Origin: Prevotella sp.
Lineage (GTDB): Bacteria; Bacteroidota; Bacteroidia; Bacteroidales; Bacteroidaceae
NCBI GenBank assembly: GCA_016901395.1
Contig: JAEAMQ010000001.1
Location: 1-55,173, forward strand
Direction: 5' to 3'
DNA: 55,173 nt
The notes beneath the pieces are model-generated. The model saw only the letters and a list, made by a program, of their open reading frames with translations. It was not told where the DNA came from and did not search any database. Both the position numbers and the translations under genes were made by a program. Below are positions 36,437 to 45,167 of this stretch, one piece after another (position 1 is the first letter of the stretch; the number at the start of each line of letters is the position of its first letter).

Positions 36437-36480
36437 ACGATTCGATAGTAATCGCATGACGATAACTATCGAATGACAAA
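36437..36480. repeat. 22-bp palindromic repeat, two units
   Basis: Units start at 36437 and 36459 with cores CGATTCGATAGTAATCG and CGATAACTATCGAATG. Third site of the family (7712, 21618). The following stretch to 36735 has no supported gene and carries the upstream region of the next gene. Confidence 0.8.
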
Positions 36481-36735
36481 GCCCCCTTTTGTCAACAAAA
36501 CACAAGTTATTGGCAATCAGCGGTTTGCGCAAGGCCCGTTTTTCGTTGTTTTTTGCCCTGTCCCTTTTCGGTTTGAGAAAAACAGGTCAGAGAAAAGCAT
36601 GTTTTTCAAGATATTTCAATTTATTTTTTGCGCTCAAAACGGCGTTATTTTAGACTTTGTGTAAAATAGCAAATGAATAACTTGGGTATCTCACTTTTTT
36701 TTAGTTATTTTGCAAACAGTTAATAAGTATTAGGG

Positions 36736-37692
36736 ATGAAGAATCAGAAGATGTATGAACCTGATGATAAACTCATTTCGATTATCAGGGACAATTACAA
36801 CATTTTACAGGGGCTTGGCTCGTTTGGCATCAATCTTGGTTTTGGCGACAAGACGGTCAAAGAGGTGTGCGAGGATCAAGGAGTAGATACGTATACGTTT
36901 TTAGCCGTTATCAATTTCACGAACAACGGATTTCGCGACTACGACGATGCCGACCGCCTGTCTATCCCAACGCTGATGACTTATCTCAAGGCCAGTCATG
37001 CCTACTTCCTCGATTTTCAGTTGCCCACCATCCGCAAGGCCCTCCTCGGCGCCATCGACGAGAGTGATCATCTGGCACGGCTCATCCTGAAATTCTATGA
37101 TGAGTATGCCCATGGCGTGCGCAAACACATGAAATATGAGGAGCAGATGGTGTTTCCCTATGTCGAAGGACTGCAACAGGGCAATGCGTCGAGCAGCTAC
37201 GATGTGGAGACTTATTCCAAACACCACACGCAGACCGACCAGAAACTGCGCGAGCTGAAGAATATCATCATCCAGTATCTGCCCACCGACGGACTTCACA
37301 ACAACCAGCTCACGGCCACCTTATATAATATATACAACTGTGAGCAATGGCTCAAGGAGCATGCAGAGGTGGAGGATGAGATTTTCATTCCGGCCATCAG
37401 ACGACTGGAGCAGAAGTCGAAGCAGAGTGATGTGAGTGCGAAAATCAGCAATATGATCAATCCCAATGCGGCTTCTCAGGAGACACTCTCGGAGCGTGAG
37501 CGCGATGTGATTGTGGCTCTGGTGCAGGGCATGAGCAACAAGGAGATAGCCGACCACCTGTGTATCTCGGTGAACACGGTCATCACCCACCGCCGCAACA
37601 TCGCCCGCAAGCTGCAAATCCATTCGCCGGCAGGGCTCACCATCTATGCCATTGTCAACAATCTGGTGGATATCAGCAGCGTCAAACTTTAA
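36736..37692 (+). CDS. RIC (YtfE/ScdA-like) di-iron domain fused to a LuxR-type DNA-binding domain
   Basis: The 318-residue protein joins two parts. Residues ~80-230 form a hemerythrin-like four-helix bundle with the spacing of di-iron RIC proteins: H88, H131 with E135 (HMKYE), H163/H164, and H209 with E213 (HAEVE). Residues 251-310 are a LuxR/NarL helix-turn-helix (LSERERDVIVALVQGMSNKE, then ISVNTVITHRRNIARKL). The N-terminal ~60 residues resemble the ScdA/YtfE N domain but keep only one Cys (C45). RIC proteins repair Fe-S clusters damaged by NO or peroxide; here the domain most likely senses NO, oxygen or iron state and controls transcription. A second LuxR gene follows 183 bp downstream. 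Target genes are unknown; hcp is a candidate. Confidence 0.85.
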   Translation: MKNQKMYEPDDKLISIIRDNYNILQGLGSFGINLGFGDKTVKEVCEDQGVDTYTFLAVINFTNNGFRDYDDADRLSIPTLMTYLKASHAYFLDFQLPTIRKALLGAIDESDHLARLILKFYDEYAHGVRKHMKYEEQMVFPYVEGLQQGNASSSYDVETYSKHHTQTDQKLRELKNIIIQYLPTDGLHNNQLTATLYNIYNCEQWLKEHAEVEDEIFIPAIRRLEQKSKQSDVSAKISNMINPNAASQETLSERERDVIVALVQGMSNKEIADHLCISVNTVITHRRNIARKLQIHSPAGLTIYAIVNNLVDISSVKL

Positions 37693-37829
37693 TCAATTGA
37701 TAATTGATAAGTTATAATTGATAATGAAGGCCTGCGGCGGGAAAGTTCAGACGTAATCATTCTAAACAGCAAATGCAGTTCAAATCAGACTTTTGATACA
37801 GTGCCAATGATGAATATTTGATGTGACAC

Positions 37830-37865
37830 TAAAGTTCAAAGTTCAATATTCAAAGTTCAAAGTAT
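37830..37865. repeat. AAAGTTC heptamer repeat
   Basis: AAAGTTC occurs several times, with one TATTC variant, just before the start of the next gene. The same heptamer fills 46484-46518 (inside trpF) and 47928-48018 (before trpB). Confidence 0.75.
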
Positions 37866-37875
37866 ATAGTTACCA

Positions 37876-38466
37876 GTGGAGCGGCCAAAGATAGCAGTTA
37901 TTGATTCCAACATCCTGTCGGTGTTGGGACTGAAGCAGATTTTACAAAACGTCATTCCCATCATGGATGTGATGACGTATGGCTCATTCGAAGCCATGGA
38001 AGAGAGTGGGGCAGACTCATTCTTCCATTATTTTATTGCCCAGAACATCTTGCTGGAACATCGTCCGTTTTTTCTTGCGAGGCAACACAAAACCATTGTC
38101 CTCAGCCCCAACAGCGACCCTTCGACCCAGCCGAGCGGCTTTCATTGTTTGTGCATCAACGTGCCCGAAGAGCAGTTGGTGCGCTCTTTGCTGATGTTGG
38201 AGCAATATGCCCATGCCCATGGCAAGAACCTCCCGAAGATGCCCAAGGCTCTGACCAATAAGGTGTTGTCGGATAGAGAGATAGAGGTGCTGAGCCTGAT
38301 AGTGCAGGGATATATCAACAAGGAGATTGCCGACCAGCTGAATATCGGCCTCACCACCGTCATCACCCACCGCAAGAATATCATGGAGAAACTCGGCATG
38401 AAGAGTGTCTCCGCCCTCACCATCTATGCAGTGATGCATGGGTATGTGGATATCAATAAGATTTAA
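37876..38466 (+). CDS. LuxR-type regulator with degenerate receiver domain
   Basis: This 196-residue protein has a receiver-like N half (KIAVIDSNILSVLGLKQIL) and a LuxR/NarL helix-turn-helix (131-190, LSDREIEVLSLIVQGYINKE) closely resembling that of its upstream neighbour; both end in LTIYA(V/I)-VDI. The phosphorylation site is gone: the strand that should end in Asp reads FFHYFIAQNI, and the conserved Lys of strand 5 is missing (CLCINVPEEQ). It should therefore not work as a normal phosphorylated response regulator. The start is GTG at 37876. The two genes are probably duplicates of one DNA-binding module with different sensing parts and may form heterodimers (inference). Confidence 0.82.
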   Translation: MERPKIAVIDSNILSVLGLKQILQNVIPIMDVMTYGSFEAMEESGADSFFHYFIAQNILLEHRPFFLARQHKTIVLSPNSDPSTQPSGFHCLCINVPEEQLVRSLLMLEQYAHAHGKNLPKMPKALTNKVLSDREIEVLSLIVQGYINKEIADQLNIGLTTVITHRKNIMEKLGMKSVSALTIYAVMHGYVDINKI

Positions 38467-38500
38467 TACCACAGAATGGCCTCACCATCGGGCTGCTACG

Positions 38501-41500
38501 TCACTTGCCATAGCGCGAGGGTGCGATGCCATACTGCCGTTTGAAGCACTTGTTGAAATAGCCCTGGTCGAGAAATCCCACCTTATAACTGATCTCGCTG
38601 ATGTTGTGTTGTCCGTCGAGAATAAGCTCGGCGGCGGTCGCCATGCGCTTTTCCATCATGTATTTGTTGGGCGACATGGCCGTCACTTCCTTCACCCGAC
38701 CATAGAATTTGGTATGTCCCATCTGCAGGGCCGATGCCAAATCATCGATGGTATAGTCGTGGTCGGACAGATGTTGGGCAATGAGGAAGTCGAGTTGTCG
38801 CTTAAACCGCTGGTCGCGCTCAGAGAGTTGGGGCGCAGCCGCGGCCTCGCTCTCCGACAGTTCCGGCTCGGATGCCGGTGTCTCTGCGGCCGACTGCCCG
38901 ATAACGGGGGCCTCAACCGCACCGCCGTCAGCCTCCGCCTGATTTCCGACACCATTGGTATCGGTCGCTGATTCGGGTTCCTCGGCCTGCGTGTTCCAAC
39001 TGATGAGTTGGATGGCACGGGCCAGAAGCAGACGGAGATTGTAGGGTTTGGGCAGGAAATCATCGGCTCCTGCCTCATAGCTTTCCATCTGTTTGTTGTC
39101 GTCATCATCCTCGCGCATCGTCTCTGCCAACTGTGTCAGCATGATGACGGGTATCGAAGCGGTGGCCTCATCCTGCTTGACGCGGACAATGAAGTCGTAT
39201 CCGCTCATGTCGTTCAGGCGTTCGTCGACGATGAGCAGGGCCGGTTGCCGCTGCCCTATCTCCGCCAACGCCTCACTTCCGGTAGCCAACGCCACCGTCT
39301 GGAGCATCGCACCGATCTCCCGTTCGATGTCCTTTCGCTCGCCCTCGTTGCTCTCGACAATCACCACCCTACTGTCTTTGTAGTCCTCCGGACGGAAGTT
39401 TCGCATGATTTCGTCGGCCAGACGATACTGCCTGTACTCGTTGGTCTGTCGTTCGAGTTTCATCTCTTGCCTCAGCTGCAGCTTCTCCTGCCACTGCCGG
39501 TAGAGCCAGTAGGCAATGGCTCCGATGATGCACAGATAAATGGTCCAGGCCCACCACGTGTTGTACCACGGCTGATGGATGACGAGAATCATCTGTGTTT
39601 CCTCGCTCCACACGCCGTTGTTGGCCGACTTCAGATGGAAAACGTAGCGGCCGGGACGCAGTTCTCCGTAGTCGGCATGGCTGGCATTGGTCACCGGTCG
39701 CCAGCCGTGGTCCACACCTTTCAGATAGAACTGATAGAGCGTCGACTCCATGTCGCGGTAGTTGAAGTTGGAGAAGTTGATGGAAAGGGTGTTCTGGTTG
39801 TGGTTCAGGTCAATACGGCGGGCATCGTTCAGCACGATGGCAGGGGCATCGCCAGAGAGATGATACACCGACTTCCCGTCGATGAGCAGGTCGGTGATGA
39901 CCGGGATATGCGACTTGGCCTGGCCTGGTGTCGCCCTGTCGGTATGGCTCACGATACACAATCCGTTCATCGTTCCAAAGAGTATTCGGCCGTCGGGCAG
40001 GAGCAATCCGCTGTTCTCGCTGTAGGAATTGCTCAGAATGTTCTTGCTGAACTGGAACGTCCGCGTGTTGTAATGGCTGTCAAGCTCGGTGATTCCCTGT
40101 TCGGTGGTGAGCCAAAGATGATGGTTGGCATCCTCGGTGATGCCCAGCACATTGTTGTTGGCCAGTCCGTTGTCGCGCGTTATGGCCTTGTAGGTCAGCG
40201 TGCGATGGTCTGTGCTGAAGGTGCATTCCAGTGCACCGTTGCCCAGACAGCCCACCCACAGATGTCCGTTGGCACCCATCTTGAGACAATAGATCTCGTT
40301 GGCGGGCAGCTGTCCGTTGTCTACATTATAGACGATGAAATCCTTCTGCGTGATGTTGGCCTTACGCGTGTCGACGGCATAGAGTCCGTCGTAGGTGGCG
40401 ATGTAGAGATAACCGTCGGGCGAAAGTTCCAGATCGTGTATCTTCGAGGCGTTGTAATTCTGCATAAGCAGTTGTCTGAAGGCCAGCGGACGGGCCGTGG
40501 TGTTCTGTGCACAGAGCAACCCACCCTTCCACGAGGCTACCCACACCCGGTGGCGGGCGTCCTCCTTGATGTCATAAAAATCGTTGACAGGCACAGGATG
40601 CGCAGCGTCGTCCTTGGCATAATGCTGCCCATCGACATAAAGACCGTCGCCTCTTGTACCCCTCCATTCGCGTCCGAAGGAGTCTACAAGATAGGCATAA
40701 ATCTCGGCCTTGACGCTCTCGCCGAGGGTCAGCCGGCCCGTCGCGGGGTCATAACGATACAACTTATTATCGTTGGTTCCGAGGAGAATATCATCGCCCT
40801 TGGTCCTGATGACGCTGCGGATGTAGTTGGATCGGTCGCCCTTGAGTCCCGGATGGGGATAGACATACTCCGCCGAGGCCTCCTGATGGGGCACGATACA
40901 CGACACGCCGGCCGACTCGGCAGCCACCCACACGCACCCTGTGGCATCGGTCATGATGGCATAGAGATAGTTGGAATAGAACAGCGGGTCGTCGTCTTCG
41001 GCCGTGAAATGCTGCGTGGAACGGTCTTTCGGGTCATAGACAAAGAGTCCACCGCCGTAGGAGGCGATGACATAGCGTCCCTGATAGTCCTTCACCACAT
41101 TGAAGATGCGGCCCTTGTCGGCGTTAGGCCCGATGTTGGGCAGCAGGTCGAGACGCTGCGGTTGGCCCTTGTCGGGAAACATCCAGAGGATGCCCGACTG
41201 CTTGTTGGCCACAAACTGACAGTCTTCTACGCTGCCCTGATTGACTCCGCCGGGAATCTGGCTGACCGGTTTGGCAAACGTGCCCGTGCCTAAATCGAGG
41301 GCGAAGGTCTCCTTGGGGGTAAAGATATAAAGCTGGTTTTGCGAGATGATCGAGTGGGTCACCTCGCTGATAATGCCCTGTGCCACGGGCAGATGGGCCT
41401 TGCGCACCACCCGTCCCTGCAGGTCATAGACCACGACATCGTTGCTTCCGGTCACCACACACACCCTGTCGCCCTGCCCTTTGATGCTGAACAACTGGGG

Positions 41501-42136
41501 ATATTGCCCTAAATCAGCATAGGTGCCGTCTTGGGAAATGCGGAAGACACGGTGCTCGGTGATGCCCCACACGCCGTGTCGGCCATCCTCTATGAGGCTC
41601 AGCATGCTGTTGTCGGGCATGCGACCGTTCTCACGGGTGTAGTCGGTCTTGGTGAAACGACCGTCCTCCACGACAATGTGTCGCACGCCAAAGCCCTTGT
41701 TATAGAGCCACATCTCCTCGCCCGTGAAGAGGTATTTGTCAAACGTGCGGTTCATGTCGCCCTCGCCCGTGTAGTCTTCGTAGCGGCCGGTGCGCAGGTT
41801 GAGACATCCGTGGCTGTAGGTAGAGGTGGTGGTCCAGAGCAGGCGGTGCCTGCGGTCGAGGTCGAGCAGTCCGATATGGCGGCTGGTGAGGGCGTTGGGG
41901 TCGAGTCCCACACGGGTGAAATCAGCAAAGTTGTAGCCGTCGAAACGGTTGAGTCCGCCCGTACCGCCCATCCAGATAAATCCGTCGTCGTCCTGCACCA
42001 TGGCCTTGATGGTGTTGCCCTGCAGTCCGTCGATGGTCGAGAAGTGGCGATGGGCAGTCACAGACCGGGGAAAGAGGCTCAGCCCCAAGGAAAACAGAAG
42101 AGGAAATATATAGGTGAAAATAAGTCTTTTAGCCAT
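38501..42136 (-). CDS. Hybrid two-component-type regulator lacking a histidine kinase
   Basis: The 1211-residue protein begins with a signal/anchor (MAKRLIFTYIFPLLFSLGLSL). Residues ~30-760 form the two beta-propellers of HTCS regulators (HFSTIDGLQGNTIKAMVQDD, DDGFIWMGGTGGLNRFDGYN), followed by a Y_Y_Y domain (LYQFYLKGVDHGWRPV). One TM helix lies at ~861-881. Only ~40 residues later a receiver begins (921-1045; phospho-acceptor D971, K1030, FLPKP), then an acidic Glu/Ala/Pro linker (1046-1109) and an AraC helix-turn-helix (1110-1211). The ~220-residue kinase (DHp and ATPase) normally found here is absent. HTCS proteins sense oligosaccharides in the periplasm and turn on glycan-degradation genes; the divergent GH28 gene suggests a pectin fragment. 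The start at 42136 gives the signal peptide; the longer frame adds junk. Confidence 0.88.
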   Translation of the reverse strand: MAKRLIFTYIFPLLFSLGLSLFPRSVTAHRHFSTIDGLQGNTIKAMVQDDDGFIWMGGTGGLNRFDGYNFADFTRVGLDPNALTSRHIGLLDLDRRHRLLWTTTSTYSHGCLNLRTGRYEDYTGEGDMNRTFDKYLFTGEEMWLYNKGFGVRHIVVEDGRFTKTDYTRENGRMPDNSMLSLIEDGRHGVWGITEHRVFRISQDGTYADLGQYPQLFSIKGQGDRVCVVTGSNDVVVYDLQGRVVRKAHLPVAQGIISEVTHSIISQNQLYIFTPKETFALDLGTGTFAKPVSQIPGGVNQGSVEDCQFVANKQSGILWMFPDKGQPQRLDLLPNIGPNADKGRIFNVVKDYQGRYVIASYGGGLFVYDPKDRSTQHFTAEDDDPLFYSNYLYAIMTDATGCVWVAAESAGVSCIVPHQEASAEYVYPHPGLKGDRSNYIRSVIRTKGDDILLGTNDNKLYRYDPATGRLTLGESVKAEIYAYLVDSFGREWRGTRGDGLYVDGQHYAKDDAAHPVPVNDFYDIKEDARHRVWVASWKGGLLCAQNTTARPLAFRQLLMQNYNASKIHDLELSPDGYLYIATYDGLYAVDTRKANITQKDFIVYNVDNGQLPANEIYCLKMGANGHLWVGCLGNGALECTFSTDHRTLTYKAITRDNGLANNNVLGITEDANHHLWLTTEQGITELDSHYNTRTFQFSKNILSNSYSENSGLLLPDGRILFGTMNGLCIVSHTDRATPGQAKSHIPVITDLLIDGKSVYHLSGDAPAIVLNDARRIDLNHNQNTLSINFSNFNYRDMESTLYQFYLKGVDHGWRPVTNASHADYGELRPGRYVFHLKSANNGVWSEETQMILVIHQPWYNTWWAWTIYLCIIGAIAYWLYRQWQEKLQLRQEMKLERQTNEYRQYRLADEIMRNFRPEDYKDSRVVIVESNEGERKDIEREIGAMLQTVALATGSEALAEIGQRQPALLIVDERLNDMSGYDFIVRVKQDEATASIPVIMLTQLAETMREDDDDNKQMESYEAGADDFLPKPYNLRLLLARAIQLISWNTQAEEPESATDTNGVGNQAEADGGAVEAPVIGQSAAETPASEPELSESEAAAAPQLSERDQRFKRQLDFLIAQHLSDHDYTIDDLASALQMGHTKFYGRVKEVTAMSPNKYMMEKRMATAAELILDGQHNISEISYKVGFLDQGYFNKCFKRQYGIAPSRYGK

Positions 42137-42191
42137 TTCTTGCGTTTGTTTATCGTAGATGGTTACAAATTTAATAAAAATAGTTGGAACC

Positions 42192-42222
42192 TTGGGGATA
42201 GGAGATATTTTTCTTATCTTTG
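42192..42222 (+). promoter_or_regulatory. Promoter of the GH28 gene
   Basis: TTG (42192-42194), 20 bp, TATCTTTG (42215-42222), 24 bp before the ATG. The 110-bp divergent gap also has TAAATTTG on the minus strand (42166-42173) as a possible -7 box for the regulator gene, so regulator sites probably lie here. Confidence 0.65.
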
Positions 42223-42246
42223 CACCACAAATCAAACAAACTATCA

Positions 42247-43689
42247 ATGAAAAAAACGATCTCCCTCCTTATCTTATTATGTATGGCGGTGGTGGCTTCG
42301 GCCGCGGAGTACAACGTGCGCGACTTTGGCGCTAAGGGCGACGGCCGCACCCTCGACTCGTGGGCTATCAATGCGGCCATCGACACGGCGGTGGCCCACG
42401 GCGGCGGCAAGGTGGTTTTGCCCGCGGGCACCTATCTCTCGGGGTCTGTCCGCATGAAAAGCAACATCGAACTGCACCTCGAAGCCGGTGCGGTGTTGCT
42501 CGCCACGGCAGACAAATCGGCCTACGACCCGAGCGAACCCTTTGATTTTCCGGAATATCAGGACGGCGGACACACCTATTTCCACAACAGTCTGATATGG
42601 GCCGAAGGCCAGCAAAACGTTTCGATCACGGGTCCGGGCATGATCGACGGGCAGGGGCTTACCAAGAAAGACACCGAGAAAGCGGGCCAGGTGCAGGGCG
42701 GAAGCATCGGCACGGGCGACAAGGCCATCGCGCTGAAACTCTGCAAAAACATCCTCATCCGCGACATCACCATCTTCCGCGGCGGCCATTTCGCCATCAT
42801 CGTGACGGGGTGTGAGCGCGGCAACATAGACAATGTGACCATCGACACCAACCGCGACGGCATCGACATCGACTGTTGCAAATACCTCACCGTGGCCAAC
42901 TGCAAGGTGAACACGCCCTCCGACGACGCCATTGTGCTCAAGTCAAGCTATGCGTTGAAGCGTGCCGTGGCCACCGAGCACATCCTCATCAACAACTGTC
43001 TGGTGACGGGTTATAAGTTGGGCACATTCCTCGACGGCACCTATCAGCCCGAGAAGGTCAACTGGGTGTGTGGCCGCATCAAGCTCGGCACAGAGAGCAA
43101 CGGGGGCTACAAGAACATCACCATCTCCAATTGCAACTTCATGTATTCCTCGGGACTGGCGCTGGAGGAGGTAGACCAGGGTCGCATGGAGAACATCGTG
43201 GTGAGCAATCTGTCGATGGTCCACGTGCACCACTACCCCATCTACATCACCACCGGTAGGCGCAACCGTGGTCCGAAGGAGGTGACGCAGCGCAGTTATG
43301 GCGGCGACATCATGATCTCCAACGTCGTCGCACAGGATTGTGACTCGCTGGCCAGCATCATTGTGACGGGCATGAAAGACGAGCCGCTGCGCAACATCAC
43401 CCTGCAAAACATCCAGATAGAATATCGTGGCGGGGGCACCGCCGACCTGCGCGACAAGGCTTACCGCGAGCAGGGCACCAACTATCCAGAGCCGCGGTGG
43501 GCCGGTCCGACGCCCGCCTACGGCCTCTTTGCCCGTCATGTCGACGGACTGAGGGTGCGCAACGTGCATTTCTCGACCCTACGACCCGATTATCGCCATC
43601 GTGTCATCCTCGAAAATGTGACCCGCGACGACCTGCAGGACATCACCGGTCCTGTGGAGAAAGGTGCGAAAGCATTGGTGAGAAGATAA
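42247..43689 (+). CDS. Secreted GH28 polygalacturonase-type glycosidase
   Basis: The 480-residue protein has a signal peptide (MKKTISLLILLCMAVVASAA) and a right-handed beta-helix of GH28 type: EYNVRDFGAKGDGRTLDSWA at the start, DTNRDGIDIDCC and PSDDAIVLKSS carrying the catalytic Asp set, and GRIKLGTES with the substrate-binding RIK. The His-containing GHG motif of endo-enzymes is not evident. The family hydrolyses galacturonan or rhamnogalacturonan; exo-acting specificity is likely in Bacteroidetes relatives. It is read divergently from the kinase-less HTCS and has its own promoter. The PL11-like lyase elsewhere in the window would act on the same polymer. ATG at 42247 starts the signal peptide; the frame opens 27 bp earlier. 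Confidence 0.9.
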   Translation: MKKTISLLILLCMAVVASAAEYNVRDFGAKGDGRTLDSWAINAAIDTAVAHGGGKVVLPAGTYLSGSVRMKSNIELHLEAGAVLLATADKSAYDPSEPFDFPEYQDGGHTYFHNSLIWAEGQQNVSITGPGMIDGQGLTKKDTEKAGQVQGGSIGTGDKAIALKLCKNILIRDITIFRGGHFAIIVTGCERGNIDNVTIDTNRDGIDIDCCKYLTVANCKVNTPSDDAIVLKSSYALKRAVATEHILINNCLVTGYKLGTFLDGTYQPEKVNWVCGRIKLGTESNGGYKNITISNCNFMYSSGLALEEVDQGRMENIVVSNLSMVHVHHYPIYITTGRRNRGPKEVTQRSYGGDIMISNVVAQDCDSLASIIVTGMKDEPLRNITLQNIQIEYRGGGTADLRDKAYREQGTNYPEPRWAGPTPAYGLFARHVDGLRVRNVHFSTLRPDYRHRVILENVTRDDLQDITGPVEKGAKALVRR

Positions 43690-43771
43690 GATAGTGACCT
43701 GGCGGGTAGATGATTGAAAATCAGCGGAAATGTTAATTTTATGACAATCTGATAAAAAAACTCACGAAAGA

Positions 43772-43802
43772 TTTGCATTTTACAATTTTATCCGTAACTT
43801 TG
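43772..43802 (+). promoter_or_regulatory. trp operon promoter
   Basis: TTTG (43772-43775), 19 bp, TAACTTTG (43795-43802). Both boxes match consensus exactly. Transcription should begin near 43808-43812, about 15 nt before the leader peptide start. Confidence 0.83.
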
Positions 43803-43825
43803 CAATCGTATTAAACAAAACGAAA

Positions 43826-43885
43826 ATGATGAATCACGTATCTGCATATTGGTGGTGGCATAACTCAAGATTGATAAAGTCGTGA
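43826..43885 (+). CDS. trpL: trp leader peptide
   Basis: A 19-codon frame reads MMNHVSAYWWWHNSRLIKS, stop TGA. Three Trp codons in a row (43850-43858) are what a tryptophan-sensing leader needs. It sits between a perfect promoter and a rho-independent terminator ahead of trpD. GTATCTGCAT (43838-43847) can pair with ATGTAGATAC (43897-43906) around the Trp codons (one G-U), so a ribosome stalled at Trp would break that stem. I could not find a clear antiterminator partner for the terminator arm, so the exact switch is open. The codon pattern makes chance very unlikely. Confidence 0.88.
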   Translation: MMNHVSAYWWWHNSRLIKS

Positions 43886-43921
43886 GTCGCTCAGCCATGT
43901 AGATACTCGTCAAGAGATAAC

Positions 43922-43961
43922 AAGAGGCCTGCCGTTCTTACGACAGGCCTCTTTTTCTTTT
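43922..43961 (+). terminator. trp attenuator terminator
   Basis: AAGAGGCCTG (43922-43931) and CAGGCCTCTT (43944-43953) form a perfect 10-bp stem with a 12-nt loop, followed by TTTTTCTTTT. It lies 36 bp after the leader stop and 54 bp before trpD, the place expected for an attenuator. Confidence 0.92.
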
Positions 43962-44015
43962 GTGCCGTTTCAAGGCCCTTTCATCCCGAAAAATTCAAAA
44001 CAAAAATACAGAATT

Positions 44016-45020
44016 ATGGACATTACAGGAATTTTCAACCGGCTTCTCTCCCATGAGGAGCTCAGACGTGAAGAGACCAAAGACCTCCTCATTGCCATTA
44101 CCCACGGCGAGCTCTCCGACCCGGAGATCACCGCACTGCTCACCGCCATCCAGATGCGTGGCATCACGGTGGACGAACTGCTCGGTTTCCGCGACGGAAT
44201 ATTGGAGACGGGCGTGCCTGTGCCCCTCGACTGCGACCGATATATTGACGTGGTGGGCACCGGAGGCGACCGCAAAAACACGTTCAACATCTCCACCACG
44301 TCGTGCTTCGTCATTGCCGGTGCGGGCTACAAGGTGGCCAAACACGGCAACTTCTCGGCCACGAGCGTGAGCGGTGCGTCCAATGTGATCAAGAATCATG
44401 GCGTGATGTTCACCGACGACCTCGACAAACTGAACCGATCTATCAATGAGTGCGGCATCGTTTACCTCCATGCCCAGCTCTTTGCCAAGGCCATGAAGTT
44501 TGTCGGTGCCATCCGCAAGGCCCTGCCGTTCCCCACGTTTTTCAATCTCTTGGGCCCCATCATCAATCCGTCGAAGCCCCGGTGTCAGTTGCTCGGCGTG
44601 GCCAACCTCGACCAGATGCGCCTCTATCAGCAGGTGTATCAGAAGATTGGCATCGACTATGGCATCGTGAACAGCATCGACGGATACGACGAGATATCGC
44701 TCACGGGAGACTTCAAGGTGACCACCAACCAGTATGAGCGCATCTTCCGCCCGCAGGATTTCGGCTTCGACATCGCCCGTCCCGAGGAACTTCGTGGTGG
44801 TGCCACCGAGGAGGAGGCTGCCGAAATCTTCGATGCCGTGCTTAACAACCGTGCGCTGCCGGCACAGAAAAACATCGTGATGGCCAACGCCGCCTTCGGC
44901 ATTCAGGTGCTGGAGCGCGGGCAGAAACCCATCGAGGAGTGCATCGACATTGCCCGCGAGAGCCTCGACAGCGGCAAGGCACTGCAGACGTTCAGGAAGT
45001 TTGTGGAGCTAAATCGATAA
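44016..45020 (+). CDS. trpD: Anthranilate phosphoribosyltransferase
   Basis: This 334-residue enzyme has the PRPP-binding DVVGTGGDRKNTFNIST, KHGNFSATSVSGASNV and FFNLLGPIINPSKPRCQ motifs. It joins anthranilate to PRPP. The start at 44016 (MDITGIFNRL) fits the family; the frame opens at 43962 within the attenuator region. It is a stand-alone TrpD, not fused to TrpG. First structural gene of the operon, directly after the attenuator. A CCCCTCCC-GGGAGGGG hairpin element follows its stop (45030-45062). Confidence 0.95.
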   Translation: MDITGIFNRLLSHEELRREETKDLLIAITHGELSDPEITALLTAIQMRGITVDELLGFRDGILETGVPVPLDCDRYIDVVGTGGDRKNTFNISTTSCFVIAGAGYKVAKHGNFSATSVSGASNVIKNHGVMFTDDLDKLNRSINECGIVYLHAQLFAKAMKFVGAIRKALPFPTFFNLLGPIINPSKPRCQLLGVANLDQMRLYQQVYQKIGIDYGIVNSIDGYDEISLTGDFKVTTNQYERIFRPQDFGFDIARPEELRGGATEEEAAEIFDAVLNNRALPAQKNIVMANAAFGIQVLERGQKPIEECIDIARESLDSGKALQTFRKFVELNR

Positions 45021-45167
45021 GAAACAGCCTCTCCCCCTGCCCCTCCCCCGAAGGGAGGGGAGTGATCACTGGGATAAACGGGTAAGAGGGAGGAGGGGGA
45101 AAAGACGCAAAACCATACAAGACGCCCAACACGTTAAATACACTCTTGAAAACAATGATACCCTAAC

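Noticed and set aside
39008..41293. A 761-codon frame opposite the hybrid regulator
   Set aside because: Antisense shadow of a long GC-rich gene; composition is unlike a real protein.
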